Shown here: positions 51,101-63,600 of the stretch, piece by piece
Numbering within the stretch: the first letter of the stretch is position 1
Layout: each line of letters begins with the position of its first letter
Assembly (NCBI GenBank): GCA_003864495.1
Contig: ML133427.1
Location: forward strand, 537,703 to 601,702
DNA: 64,000 nucleotides
Direction: 5' to 3'
Origin: Nemopilema nomurai
Taxonomy: Eukaryota > Cnidaria > Scyphozoa > Rhizostomeae > Rhizostomatidae
The notes under the pieces: model-generated
The model's database searches: none
Seen by the model: only the letters and a program-made list of their open reading frames with translations
Told to the model about the DNA's origin: nothing
Position numbers and translations under genes: made by a program

Positions 51101-54100
51101 TTACGACGTTAGAGGTTACGACGTTAGAGGTTACGACGTATGATTAAATATTAGTAAGCGAGGAAAGTACAAATTGTTAAAAAACGTAACAGGGATACAA
51201 CTCATCAATGTCAGTTCAAAGGTGATAATTAGGGTGAAAGGGTAAAACGAGAATAACAGAACAAAAATTGCGCCAAGATCTTTTGGCAGGTCTTGAGACG
51301 AGAGTATTCCTAGAAGGTTTAACATTGATCACGCATACCGTCACTGCGCAATAGGTTGATGAACAACAAAAAGCATAGATAACCGTAAAAACCGTTATTG
51401 AAGATTACAACATATATATAGAATAGTGTGATTATTTGTCACCGTTTAAATCTACGTACCTGAAGAAATGTGTATTTGACCAATAGATTGAGCAACTCTG
51501 AGGTGGGGAAATGATTATTAGGCTCAAACCTTTTCAGGTGGATACTGACAAACAAAGAGAGGAACTCTGTAAACTTCTCCAGATAGCTACAAACAGAAAA
51601 CAACAGTTATTAGGAGCAGAATCCATCTCGATAGGCGGTATCAAGATTTTTAAAACAAGTCAGCCATGTTGGGATGTGTCGATACTCAAAATATCAAGAC
51701 TTACCCTAACTTACTTGAAATTCCCAATGCTACTGGTCCAGGGAAACAATGCTGATGAAAAGAATGCAAATGATAAGAAGACGCCTATATTGATCCAGGA
51801 GTGGATATATGTCATCGCTCTGCAGGCTGTACTGGGAACACGGTGCAGTCTTTAAAGTGGGCAGCTGAGACAAGGGAACTGCAAGGAGTTGTTGACGAAG
51901 ACGGGGGCCATGGGGGTGAGAGACACAGAAGCATGGGTGATGAGGAATGTTTAAAGGTGGAAGTTTGAAGTGTTGAAATGTTGAGGAATATGGAATAGGA
52001 AACGGAAAAATATTATTTTGGAAGTATAAAGTCGAAAAGGTGATATGAGAAAGTTTTTTGGCAAATTCCACGTTCCGTCGTATGAGTCTGTGACAGAATG
52101 TGAAAAAAGAGTGAAGCCGGGTTTCTAAACTTGAGATCAAGATAAGAGGTTTGTAAACTTTGGAGATGAAAGCTTTTTGTGATATGAAGCTGGCAAGCTG
52201 ATTGTGACGCTGCGAAGAAAGGTCCACGACTGCGGAGGAAAGGAAGAGTAATGTTCCAAAGTGGCAGGAATACTCCTGACATATATTCACCCCTGCATCT
52301 ATGTTGAGCCTGCCTAGGGTCATGGGTCAAAGGTCAACTCGATGTTCCTTAAAAAAGTTTCCTTTTCTAAATTGCATCCCAATTACACCCAGGAATTCTG
52401 TTTTGGCAGTCAATTTGAAATTGACACAGATATACAAGCGAAAATTGACGCTCCTCGTGGCTTGCCCAAGGTTTCTGACAAAAAACATCACTGAAGTACA
52501 ACAAACTACAACAGTGAATGAGGTTCTTTGAATCAATGGCTACAGATTAGACGTCCACCATAACAAGGATGACACCCAACTATCATCTTTACCTGTTATC
52601 AGCACCAGCAGAAAAAATGAGTCAACAAACTTGAACTTACTTTTCGTCAAGTTTTGCGAGAAGTCCACTTTGATCCTGTCCAGAAATGCTTTTCGTAAGT
52701 TGTTGCAACAAAGTGAATGTCTGTTGGAACATTTTTACTAAGAAACTCTCGTATTCCGTTGGGAAATAGTTCTTTGAAATCAACTCATTGATGCAGTTCA
52801 TTGCTAGGCATCCTACAAATAAAACAACAAAATAAAAGAAATGATGAGCAAGCAATTGCCAGATGAAAAACAGTAAACTGCTCCAAGCCTAAGTATACCC
52901 AGTCTAGTTCTAGCCTAGCCTAGTTTGGCCATGTTGCTTTTGAAAATGGTAGCGCCAAGTTGCCTGTTCATGAGTGACTGTCATAAACTTAACCGATCTT
53001 CTACACAAACGTGCCTAAAATAAATTCATTCCAACAAGTCATTCGGAAAGACTTCGGGAAGAATTAACGCGCTCTCTAAAAGTCTGCATCATTTAACATC
53101 GCTAAACAATACTGATGACTGATAAAGTTTATCATACTGGAAATGTTTACTTAAAATATTGCGTGGTCTAATACCCATACCAAAGGAGCTTGGAATATCG
53201 GTATATGTTTGAAAATACACAAAAACTAAAACACCCAAAACCTTATACCTTTGTGTAAAACATTTGAAAAAACTTCCAAGTACAGGGTATCCATCAACAT
53301 GTCATTATGGCGCATTCAAGACGACTTCAAGAAATATTTTACGAGTCATAGCAAATTGTAGCTATTGCTAACAAAAACAAAGCTGATTTAGCTTGATTGT
53401 GATTGTTTGAGACACATCTTGCTTTGATAAACCCTTCGAGGAAATAATGAATCATTGTTGTTCAGTGCTGGCATAGTGATACTATGATTCAGCATCACAA
53501 TGGATTCAAGTAAAGGGTGATTTGATTTGATTTGATTTGATTATTACTCGATTTCATCGCACTTGTGATCGCTGACTCCATTCGAAAGCCCGGCGCATCC
53601 ATATTCAGCAAATAGGAAAAACTTGGAAATTATATTTGGTGACAAGACATTCGAAAGGGGCATCCAACTAAAAAAGTGATTGATACAGCTGAGAGAGGCT
53701 ATGACAATCTCTTCTGATGCCGGGTCTAACGGTTGCAGCATCGAAAGTTCTTGTTTAACAGCACTCATTGATAGCCATTGATTGGAGCTGATAGACGGTG
53801 AATCAGTAGAGCCTGGAAGAGGTGATTTGCTTCTGTTGTGTGTTGGGGAGCCGCACGGCGAGGCGAAGGGTGACCTGTTATTTGGAGACGGTGGAGGAGT
53901 GCATGCATTTGAGGAGCGTTTTATTTTCAAGGTCATAGCATCGAGTATTTCCATGATACGAGATAACGTAGTGTCTGATTGTTCTAGCAATAGCGTTCGC
54001 AATTCTTGCTTTCTCGCAGTGTTTAAGTCCTCTCGAGGCGAAATGAATTCCTCCGAAGTAATTTGGAGCATAGAGAGCCCAAGAATAATTGTTGACTCAT

Positions 54101-56184
54101 TCTGTAAAAACTGAAAAGGAATAATATGATTTTGCATCTGATAAAAGTGCATTTTGCTGTTACAAGCAATTTGGAGATCGGTTAAGATGAATGAAAGTTT
54201 TTAAAGATAGCAAAGACATGGCGAAAACCAGCAGCCTGTTTATGTTTAGGAAAACAGGCAATTACTCAAAACCAGTTGATAGAAAATACTTTCAGCACTT
54301 TGTAAACCAAATCATAGCAGAAAAGATGTGCCTAATCTTTCATTAGGACAGGCAAAATTGAAAATCAAAGCAATCAGGCAGCTTGGATACCTTGAGATGG
54401 TTAGACAAAGACCTAGCACTTAAGTAGACTAACCTGCAAAATGTTATGGTAAAAGTCAGGGAAAAACTGAGGCCAATCAATCCTGCCAATGTTTACATAA
54501 ACCTTTGCCATCTTTTTCTTGATAAACATTGGACATAGCTTGTGGTCAGATACCAGAAACTCTGTAGTGAATCTACGAATCTCTTGTTTGTCTGTTGACT
54601 GCATGCCAAACCACTGGTGATTGACCAGTTTCTAGATGAAAATTCAGCAAAAACAATATACAACAGCAACGTTAAATCAAAATTAAAAACCTTCAAAGTT
54701 AAAAGCAAATAGGACATGCCAACATCTTTTTATATCCTCCCTTACTTTCACCAATACAGTTAGTACAAGGTTCACAACATACTATGCTTGTTTAGCTTCT
54801 TCATAAACTAATATTTCAGATTAAACTCATCATATTGAGCCTTTAAATTATCTTGAGTCAGAAACCAAGGTAGAAATGCAAGACACAGTGCAGAACACAG
54901 ACTACTTTGATCACAAAGTGACATGTGCAATCTGTCAAATCTATTTCTGGCAGCTGATTTGGGTTCAACACTTCTAGAAATTGCAATATTAATAAAACTG
55001 ATAATCAGTGAAGTGATAGCCAGTACTTACAAAAAGTAATTGGAAGAGTAATTAAGCATAGATGAGTTGAACATCAAGTATACAAGCAGCTATACCATTG
55101 ATTTCAAATAATCAGATTGTTACCTCAAGCACACTGAGTGAGTACATGTGGACATATTCATTTTTTGAGTTGACCAAGAAAAATATGCATTGCCTCCAAG
55201 CACCTTCTTGGTGACTAAAATTGTCTAAAACATTTTCTGCAAATAAAAGCAACATCTATAATGAATAGTGCTATTGATATAAAAGATATATAGCTACAAG
55301 CTAAGTAGAATAGAATCAACTTGCGGACAAAAAAATATAGTTGCCAGGTAGTTAAAATAAGGAAAAAGCCTGGAGTAAAATTGTAGAATATTCCTTTTCT
55401 ATATGTACCACAAATTTGCAAAGCGTTGCTTTCATGGCAACAAGCACTTTACATCAGATGGCGAAAACATATCTTAAGGTTTGAAGCCTCATTGCATAAT
55501 CAGCATGAAGTTGCAGTTGAAACAATTGTGTTTGTCATTGCAATTGAATGATAGAAAAATTTTAACAACAATTTTTTTAAATTGTTCAGATTTATATTAG
55601 ATTTTAAAGCTTGAACTTGGGACTTGAAACCGATCATATCAATAATGTCCCTCTACCCCATGAAACCAATTAAAAATAAAATACTTAAATGTGGAGTAAA
55701 CTGTAGCTGGTTGATTTACAGTCATAAAATGAGACTTGATGATTAATCTCATCGAAAAAGGATCATTTGAATCATTAGCTACTTTTGAATAATGTGCATT
55801 GTTATACAACAAAATGCCATAATAAAACCTAATGCAAAACCCTGCAGAAGGTTGCTATTATACTTTCAACATACATTGCCAAAACAACACAACTGCAATG
55901 AGTTGGTAGGAAGAACTTGCATTCTGATAAGGCGAAATGCAGGATATTGGAAATATATATCATTTGACAGGGTGCCACAAATATGGCAAAAGACTATTCA
56001 AAGATGATTCTGTCTAAAAGTATAACTTCAATCAGTATAACTTAGCCATAAGGCAACATATTAAAATTTAAAATACATATATCCTCAAATTACCAATGCT
56101 TCTTTTTCTTTCATTTGTAGTGGATGGTGCAAAAAACTCATTTAGAAGGTTTTCTAATGCAGCCAGGGTATCTTCTTGAGAGTT
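42179..56184 (-). CDS. XPO6: Exportin-6, 24 exons, first codons uncertain
   Basis: Importin-beta-family exportin that carries actin-profilin out of the nucleus with RanGTP. Exons: 56094-56184, 55124-55236, 54434-54631, 53577-54110, 52641-52812, 51460-51586, 50756-50874, 50100-50208, 49789-49881, 49521-49593, 48903-49065, 48264-48356, 47623-47776, 47019-47165, 46527-46601, 46139-46253, 45693-45848, 45305-45380, 44802-44861, 44307-44418, 43751-43903, 43289-43387, 42678-42908, 42179-42280. About 1121 residues, against 1125 in human. Matches: EGAWRQCIFFLVNSKNEYVH, GRIDWPQFFPDFYHNILQ, TSEEFISPREDL, LAMNCINELISKN, MFQQTFTLLQ, LQAMGRLAHLF, LIHNWRFFFKSNVL, HDLLKEDI, TMASVD, and C-terminal DLPSFITALQRFF. 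A serine/proline-rich insert (TPPPSPNNRSPFASPC) sits in exon 4 as in human. One junction (exons 4/5) is out by one base, and two introns may be GC-AG. Confidence 0.94.
51014..51140 (+). repeat. 15-bp minisatellite, about 8 copies
   Basis: Tandem units of TTACGACGTTAGAGG with slight decay at the left end, each holding two CpG sites. It lies in the XPO6 intron 50875-51459. Confidence 0.9.
53515..53541 (+). repeat. TTTGA pentanucleotide microsatellite
   Basis: Four to five copies of GATTT/TTTGA directly after XPO6 exon 4's donor region. Simple repeat. Confidence 0.8.
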
Positions 56185-57112
56185 CTAGAGGATAACATAG
56201 GGAAATATATATAAAAAAGATTCCCAATGCTCAGAATAATATTTACAGTAAAGTTGAGTGCTCCTTCCGCAAAACTGTTTGGCATATAAACAACTGGGTT
56301 TGTTATAGGAAGGCTGGGTATTTGCAAATGATTATTAATCAATGCAATGATTAAAAAATTCACAAAAATAAACTTCTGAAACTTTAATCCATGTTTTTAC
56401 ACTTTGTCTAAATCTGAAAGCACAATATGCAATCTGTACTTTGCAATCCATAAACTTTAGAGGGAATGCTTACTGTTTGGCTTATAATTACCCTAGAAAC
56501 ATTTCAATGGTAAACTCAAAGGTCATAACAATGTCATATGACACACATCTGAGAAGAGCTTCCTTACCAATTATATTGGCCTTTGCACTTGTGAAAGCAG
56601 TGGCTTCGAAACAGCAATGATTAAATGCTGTTTGTCATTATCATTGTGTGAAAGGTGTGGTATTATAAGTAAATGTGCAGAAATTCCAAAGTTTGCATGT
56701 TACAATAAATCTTTGATGAGTTTATCATTATATTAATCGTGATTATGCATTATTGATAACTTCATTTGTTTCTGTCCATTATTATACATGTGTCCAAAAA
56801 AGATTATAAACTAACAGTACATTGTATAAAAACAAAATGACTAATTCGAATAACGAAAGAAAATTCTTACAAGTGAAACCTTTTTTAATCCGTTTTTACG
56901 GAAAATATCAACAAAAGAAAATATGGGTAGCGCTTTAAAGAAATCACAAGGAGTTACCTGCCAAGCATACGCTCTGCAGGCTGTTGCTTGAGAGTAGAGG
57001 AAATGAAAACAACGACAAAGGCTTCCTTGTTTTTCGAGGCTTATAAACCGAAACTGAAGACAATGCAAAAATAAACTTCTTCATTTCTATAGAGCGCTGA
57101 AATCACTATAAC

Positions 57113-57119
57113 CTTCCAT
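57113..57119 (-). CDS. XPO6: Possible first coding exon of XPO6 (Met-Glu-)
   Basis: ATGGAAG before GTTATA could supply Met, Glu and one base. Joined to an alternative acceptor at 56174 it gives MEEDTLAALENLLNEFF, which resembles human MASEEASLRALESLM. This is phase-compatible, but the donor is weak and a 7-nt coding exon is hard to prove without a transcript. Confidence 0.3.
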
Positions 57120-58639
57120 GTTAGAATGTTTCAAAATAGGGTGGAAATGGGCGCGGTGATGTCGCTAATTAATTTCAAACAACAGGCTATTCCTTTTTAG
57201 GCCATGGGGCCTAAATCTTATGAGCCGTAGATTGAGATAGGAAAAGGCGAAAAACGTGATTATTATGAACAATTCGTACCATCTTATTGTGGGATTGTGC
57301 CTCTATGCCACCTTTAGTCAATCCACGGCATTGGCTCTTTCGCATCTATTGCATATTTGCGTCATTGTGAAGTCCTACACCCTTCTGCCACCTCAACCTC
57401 GCAAGCACAGTGTCCCAGTCCTCTCCATGCTTCCGAGTATGACGTCACAAATGTCATCCCTTCCCCTTTTTTCCAGCCCTAAACACAGATATCATACTTG
57501 ACGAGAGGACACTTAAGAATGACGGGCAACACTTTAACTGATTAACGCCTTTATGTTATGAGATTTTTAAATGCTTTTTTGACAAAAATGAAAGGCTTTT
57601 TACAAAACCCCTTTGAAAGGCCTAATTTACCGTCCTTACTAAATTTAAAATGTTTTTTAAAAAGTGGAAATGCTTCCCTTTCTAAAGCAATGTTGCCTTC
57701 AAGGCTAATGCATAAGAGTCATTTTAAAACAATTCTTTTGTATTTAATCATGTGACTTGTTACCCTGCCTTACATGCAGATGAGTCTCTTATACTACTGT
57801 GTTGTTACGTCTGTTTAAGGTTTCCATCCTTTCCGATTTATTGACTTGTTAAATCAGAAGAAATAAAATCCCTAAGCTATCTTTGTTTGTCACAAGCAAT
57901 CTTAATTAATATAGCCTATAGTATTGCATGAACAATTCGTGACAGTATTCTTAAAAGTTGTCAACTTCCACCAACAATTAACCAATTCCTAGGAAAACGC
58001 CCCTTATTTGCCGCCTTCTATGTTTGGCACACCCGTTGATGCTAAAATTTTCTTAATGCCATGTTTTCCGTTTTAATAAGCTAGTTGGCTTTTACCACTT
58101 TGGTTCTATTCATGGATGCTTATGCTACTTTTCTCGTGTACCCTTATACTTCCTATCTAACGCTGTTTTGCCCCGTTAAAAAGGCCAAAAGAGAAACATT
58201 TTTCTATTAATGTTTAGCTTCGCGGGCTTTGGAGCCATGTTACTTTGAAATTAAGTTACACGAGGTAACAGCTGTGACAGTGCTTTTGTATCTTCAGTTG
58301 GACTTTTGTTTGACACGAGATAGACCTGAAAATTCAAAAAGTGATTCATGACTCGATTTATGATTTATGAAAATTCAAAAACATAATTATGATGATGTAG
58401 AGCATCATTTAAATTTTTGGTACAGTCGTCCCTGAATGAAACTTGCTCATTGTAAAACGTTTATTGCTAGGTATAAAGAAACGAATGAGTTAGAGAAGTA
58501 CGAAAGATGTAAACACCAGAGTATTAGCAGAAACATAACTTTATAATCAATCAAAGATGATATTTTGCAAACCAGAAATGCTTGTCTGTTTACCAAGTAA
58601 AAAAGTGCTAGTTTGTGAGAAGCTCTGGGTGTGACATTG

Positions 58640-58800
58640 GCCATGCCCGTTACTCGATGAAGGGGCGGACTGGGATCTAAATAGGGGTCCAGGCGATTTC
58701 AAATAGAGGGGCACGAAGCCGAGAAATACCTGGGGTATTTCCCCAGGGAAATTTTCAATCCTTACCAGTGTGTTACGCCACTGCACTAGCTACTGCCTAG
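58640..58800 (-). repeat. Degenerate interspersed repeat
   Basis: Read on the minus strand it starts AGTGGCGTAACACACTGG and ends near CCCAGTCCGCCCCTTC. The GGCGTAAC and CAGTCCGCCCC ends are reminiscent of repeats common in invertebrate genomes. No coding frame of note. Confidence 0.4.
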
Positions 58801-58996
58801 ATCTGAAATCATATAACTTTCAGAAATTTTCTGCTAGAAAAGAGGCCTTTTGTGGCTCTTGCTGAGGTAGGGCCCTTCGAACCCCAGCCCGGTAGCCCAA
58901 CCGGCCAGCCCACCTCTGAACTCAATCTCTTCCCCAACCACTGCTTATCTTACCAACTCCTTCAAGTAAATCTATAAAGTGATTTCTTCAACGTTT

Positions 58997-59073
58997 ATCA
59001 ATAGACACCCTGGGTACCAGACCCACTATTCCTTGATACATAGTGGGTCTGGTATCTAGAGTAATCAATAGAC
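58997..59073. mobile_element. Hairpin insertion flanked by 10-bp direct repeats
   Basis: Perfect 15-bp inverted arms TACCAGACCCACTAT (59015-59029) and its complement (59040-59054) enclose a 10-nt loop. ATCAATAGAC occurs on both sides (58997-59006 and 59064-59073), as expected of a target-site duplication. Confidence 0.5.
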
Positions 59074-59095
59074 CACTTTGCGTGAATTTCTCTAG

Positions 59096-59289
59096 AGGTG
59101 CTGCAACTGTTTAAAACGCTTCGCTTGTACAATTCAGAGAAAAATGTTACAGGAACGTTTGTGAATGTTGTTATTCCTATATTTATTATTTTGCAAGTTC
59201 TTTTATGGCTGTGTGCTATCGTTTTTATGATCTTGTTTACCGTGCAGAAGCACGGAGCCAGCAAGAGACGATGTTGCGTGACCTTTTAG
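59096..59289 (+). CDS. Possible terminal exon encoding one membrane helix
   Basis: After a plausible acceptor (TTTCTCTAG) the frame reads about 64 residues to TAG. It has an Asn-glycosylation sequon (NVTG) followed by a strongly hydrophobic stretch (VVIPIFIILQVLLWLCAIVF) and a basic, Cys-containing tail (KHGASKRRCC). No ATG precedes the helix, so if real it is a last exon of a gene whose earlier exons I could not find between 57 and 59 kb. It could equally be a chance frame or a pseudogene scrap. Confidence 0.25.
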
Positions 59290-60343
59290 TCTTGATAAAT
59301 TTACTGATTAATTAATTAAATACAAAACTGGGCGTATGCACATAAAACGAGGGGACGCTACAAATATTTTTTTGATTACGTTACGTGGATACGAAGACAA
59401 TGTTAATTGGAAAGTTTTAACGACAGTGACACGATGGAGGACATGATTACATTTAGACAATGGTCACTACAATGTTCTAGTGTGTATTGTCTGCAAAAGC
59501 TTCTGAGTAAAAGAATTTGAATTTTTATGCATCTAGTACAAATTTCTGTACTTCCTGTTAATTAGTTTTGACGAATAGAGTTCTAAAATGAAAAAATATA
59601 TTATAAAAATGTTTGAATTTAAATCCAATAACTTGAAAGACCAACATGAAATATCTCTAAATAGTCCAAATAAGTCAAATGTATTACAAATTGGCAGATA
59701 CATGGCTACATGTGTATTGGCTCTTTCCCCATCAAACCTCTGTATTGTGGTCTCTGTTCATAACATCAGAAACAGAACCAAAAGTTGTGATTTGCTACAA
59801 CAGTGATTTGTTAGCAAACTTTAAATTTCTATTAGGCCATCTTTCAACCGATTTTAGACATTTTTGGCAAATTTTATATAGATTGCTTGAAATATTTCAA
59901 GGTGATCTTCTATGTGTTGAACTTGGACTTCAAAAGTTCTAAGAATATATTTTTGGCTGCTGTTACACTTTAGTTAGGTCAGCTTTGAGAATCGAGCCAA
60001 ATAAGTTGTTGGCAAATTTTCTCGATTGTAAGCTTTTTCAAAGGTTTAATTAATCATGACGTCGAATAATGTTACACCATTCCCGTGAAATAAGATGCAA
60101 TAGTTACGCCTGGTCTAAAATTAGCAGCTTCCACCGGCAACAACCATGGCCAGCGGCGCTGCGCATCCATAAAAGGGGACTTTGCGCCTGCCATCCAGTG
60201 CTGCCATCTTCCACGATCACTTGTGGCCTAACAGTGACGCGCGTTGAGAATACCTTGACACAATCAAACTTATCATCATACGTCGATTCTGTTCGTACCT
60301 ACAACCTTTGCAGAATCGTCTTCAATCTAAACATCTTTGAAAA

Positions 60344-60649
60344 ATGCCACCAAAGTCGGTCAGAGGAAAAAAAATGAATTTTGGGAGCAACAGGACACGG
60401 GGTCCGGTTGATACCCAACCAAGAAGGAGGAGAGACTTCAAGGAAGAAGAAAGGTCAGAAGAGAAATCCCAACGCATTTTAGAAGAACACGAGGATGATC
60501 ATGATAAAACTTGCGTTCTTTGTATCGAAAATATAGAAATCTTCGCGAAAGGGTCTTGTGATCATGTCATCTGTTACAAGTGCTGTAGCAGAATGAGAGT
60601 TTTATGTAAGGAAAACTACTGTTCCTCTTGCAGGCTCGAGTTGAACAAG
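60344..60649 (+). CDS. ZNF598: ZNF598 exon 1: RING finger
   Basis: 102 codons ending exactly at LELNK before GTAAAT, phase 0. It holds all RING cysteines plus CDH. The next exon opens with VVFMKENVPFADIEF, matching the family's EVVFTRDPAAPFAGF segment. Confidence 0.93.
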
Positions 60650-63600
60650 GTAAATGAAACTCTGATACTAAATTCGCTTTTATATATATACTTGTTTAAA
60701 GGGTATCCAATTTTACTGCAGCTTCCCAACACATGACCTTGAGGTGTAAACATATCTGATAACCTTGCATTAACACGTCATCCCAAACTTCCAGCAGAAT
60801 GTATTTGAAGAATATTTAAACATGCAAGTAAATTGACGTTTTAATGCTTTAACTGCTAGATGCTTTGTTGAATTTCTATCACCTTTAATGATTGAAACAT
60901 TTAACATATAATATAGCATAAACTTACACTGATTTTTCATTTAAATGTAATAATATTTTAACAAAGTTAGTTCTTATAAAATTGTTGCTTATTTCGTAGG
61001 TAGTTTTTATGAAGGAGAATGTTCCATTTGCTGACATTGAATTCCAGAAAATGCCTTTAAATCATACCTATGGTATTGTTTTTGAAAACATGGACATTAA
61101 AAAGAGGTTTCAAGAGCTGGTTATAAATAAATGTTCTCTTTGTGATGAAAAGTGCCACAGATTTGAAGATTTACGACGTCATGTTAGAAATAAACATGAA
61201 AAGCAATTCTGTGACATATGTGTGCAAAACCTAAAGATTTTTCCATATGAATTCAAATTGTACAGTCGCAGTGAGCTAGTGACACACAGAAAATCAGGAG
61301 ATTTAGATGATAAATCTTATAAAGGTCATCCGCAGTGTGAATTTTGCACTGAGAGGTATTTCGACAATGATGAGTTGCTGTTGCATTTGAGAAAAAATCA
61401 TTTTTGGTGTCATTTTTGTGAAAAAGATGGAAAGCAAGAGTATTATGAGAATTATGAAGATCTGAGGTCTCATTTTCGCAATGAACATTACCTTTGTGAG
61501 GAAAACGAATGCTCCATGAGAAATACACATCAGTTTTCAGAACAGACATTGATTATCAAGCCCACAAACTATCAAAGCATAGTAAGAAGCTTACAAAGAT
61601 GGCAGCTAAGCAAGCAAGACATGTAAGTGTGGAAATTGACTATGGAACCAGGAAGCAACATAAACACAGACCAAATAATGACAGGTGGCTACCAAGTGGC
61701 GAAGAGAGGGACCAGAGAAGAACAACTGGAAGCAAAGATGTTGTTAAAATGAAAAGGTAAGTTATATTCTAACTTCAAACTATAAGCTGCGCGATATGGT
61801 GTTGCCTAAAGCAGCTTTTTTGTTTCATGTAAAGAGAACTGGATATAGATGCAGAGCAAGCAAAGCTTCTCTCCTCTTTATCTATTGTTGTGACCATATG
61901 ATGATTGAAAGAAAATCAAAATATGTTGTTCTTGTTTCAGAATTTAATTGAATTCACAGATGATTAATATATTTTGACTTTGTTCAAATTTAGATCCACT
62001 CTGAATCAGATATATTTCTTTTTTATTTGGTACACTGAATACATATATTCATATGATGTTTTTGTGAAGTTTTGTGATCAGCTTTCTTATCAGATCATTT
62101 GCAAGACTTGAATGGATTTTGATTATGCTTTACACTCATTTAAACTCTTTAGCGCTGTTTATTTTGATTCAGTGCGTAATTTTGATTCAGATAAACTCTT
62201 TAGCACTCTTGTTTTACAGAATGATTAAGAAAATGAAAATGAAATGGAACAGAATTGCAATGTGTACAGAACCCAAAACTGTTACTTAGAGCATGTTAAT
62301 TTTCACTTAATATTTGACAGAAGTATAGTGAAAGTGAAAATTGTATATACCATTCAATTGAAAGACTTAAACTGAGATGAAAGACAGTTTTCATCATTTT
62401 TTCTGTATGTACTTGAATTATTTTCAAGTTAGAATGTTATTTTAAGATTTTTGTTTCCACTCTAGTTCTTCTGAAAAAGAGTCTTTTGGCAAAAAGGCGG
62501 CTGCAACTGCTTCTGGAGCATCTGCACAGAATGCCGAATTGACAGATGATAAGTCTCCACTGAACGCTGAAGCAGTTCCATTTTGTCCAAACCATGACCT
62601 AGCTTCTAAAGATGTAGATGCAGGAAAGAGAGCAAAAAACAATGTGGATGTAGTAGCAGGCCCCTCCAAAAAACAGGAGCCTCAAGGAAATAAGGAAAAG
62701 AGTAATATCAAAGCTAATGGAAAAAAGCCAGAAAGAAAGCGTTATGATTCGGCTTTTCCTCCACTTGGTGATCCCAATGAAGGTGGTGCGAAATTCAAGC
62801 GATTGACAACAGTGCCACAGGAAGGTCATAAAGAAGCAAAGGTCAATGATGCTAAAAAAAGCAAGTCTCCAGATAATCAGAAGTCAGAAGTTGTCAAGGA
62901 TAAGGTGGAGCCCCAAATTGCCACAAATGCCAAACCACCACCTGGAATAAACATAGTTGCATTTGGAGAAAAGAAGTTGCCACCAGGCCTTTCTGCAGGT
63001 AAACCAGGCAAAAAATCAACTCTACCTCCAGGGTTTACTGGACAAGACAAAATGACAAGTTTTGAGAATTCAAGCACAGATGAAACAAAGGAGAGAAATG
63101 CAGCTTTAGTTGGTTTGATAAGAAGTCTTCTTGGTGAACAGGATTTTGCTCGATTTAGAGAGCTGAGTGGAAATTTTAGAAGGTCTGAAATAACTGACAG
63201 GGATTATTACAAGAAGATCAATGACCTTTTTAGAGATAATCTAGATATGGTTTTTAGTGAACTCGTTGAGTTGCTGCCTGATAAAGACAAGCAGAAACAG
63301 CTATGGAAGTTACATATCGGAATGCAGATGTTCCCCATTCTGACATTGAAAGAAGAGGGGAGCAAAACTGCCGAACGAGATGTTCCATTTGTACCAAAAT
63401 CAGCGTGGACTGAGGCCAAGCCATCAGTGCTAAGTGAGAATGGCCAGAGAAGCAAAAAACCTAATGTCTCTTCCTCTGAAGCAACTGCAAATTCTTCTCT
63501 AGCTGTTAAGAAACGGAGAGATAAAGACTTGGCTATTTGTAAAGAATGTGGAGTGACGTTGCCACGAAAAGAAATTTCTAACCATATGGACACTCATGTT

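Larger units (their letters stand above)
56185..60343. other. Region between XPO6 and ZNF598 (divergent promoters expected)
   Basis: About 4 kb including the likely XPO6 first intron (to about 57.1 kb). It holds a degenerate repeat near 58640-58800, a hairpin insertion at 58997-59073 and an isolated membrane-helix frame at 59096-59289. Since XPO6 and ZNF598 diverge, both promoters should lie here; no TATA box or CpG cluster is obvious. Confidence 0.55.

Noticed and set aside
53782..54114. Plus-strand 110-codon frame
   Set aside because: Antisense to XPO6 exon 4, where the Ser/Pro-rich insert keeps the opposite strand open.
61500..61530. Programmed ribosomal frameshift in ZNF598
   Set aside because: The site lacks a standard slippery heptamer and the shift falls inside a conserved zinc-finger region; a single lost base explains it more simply.
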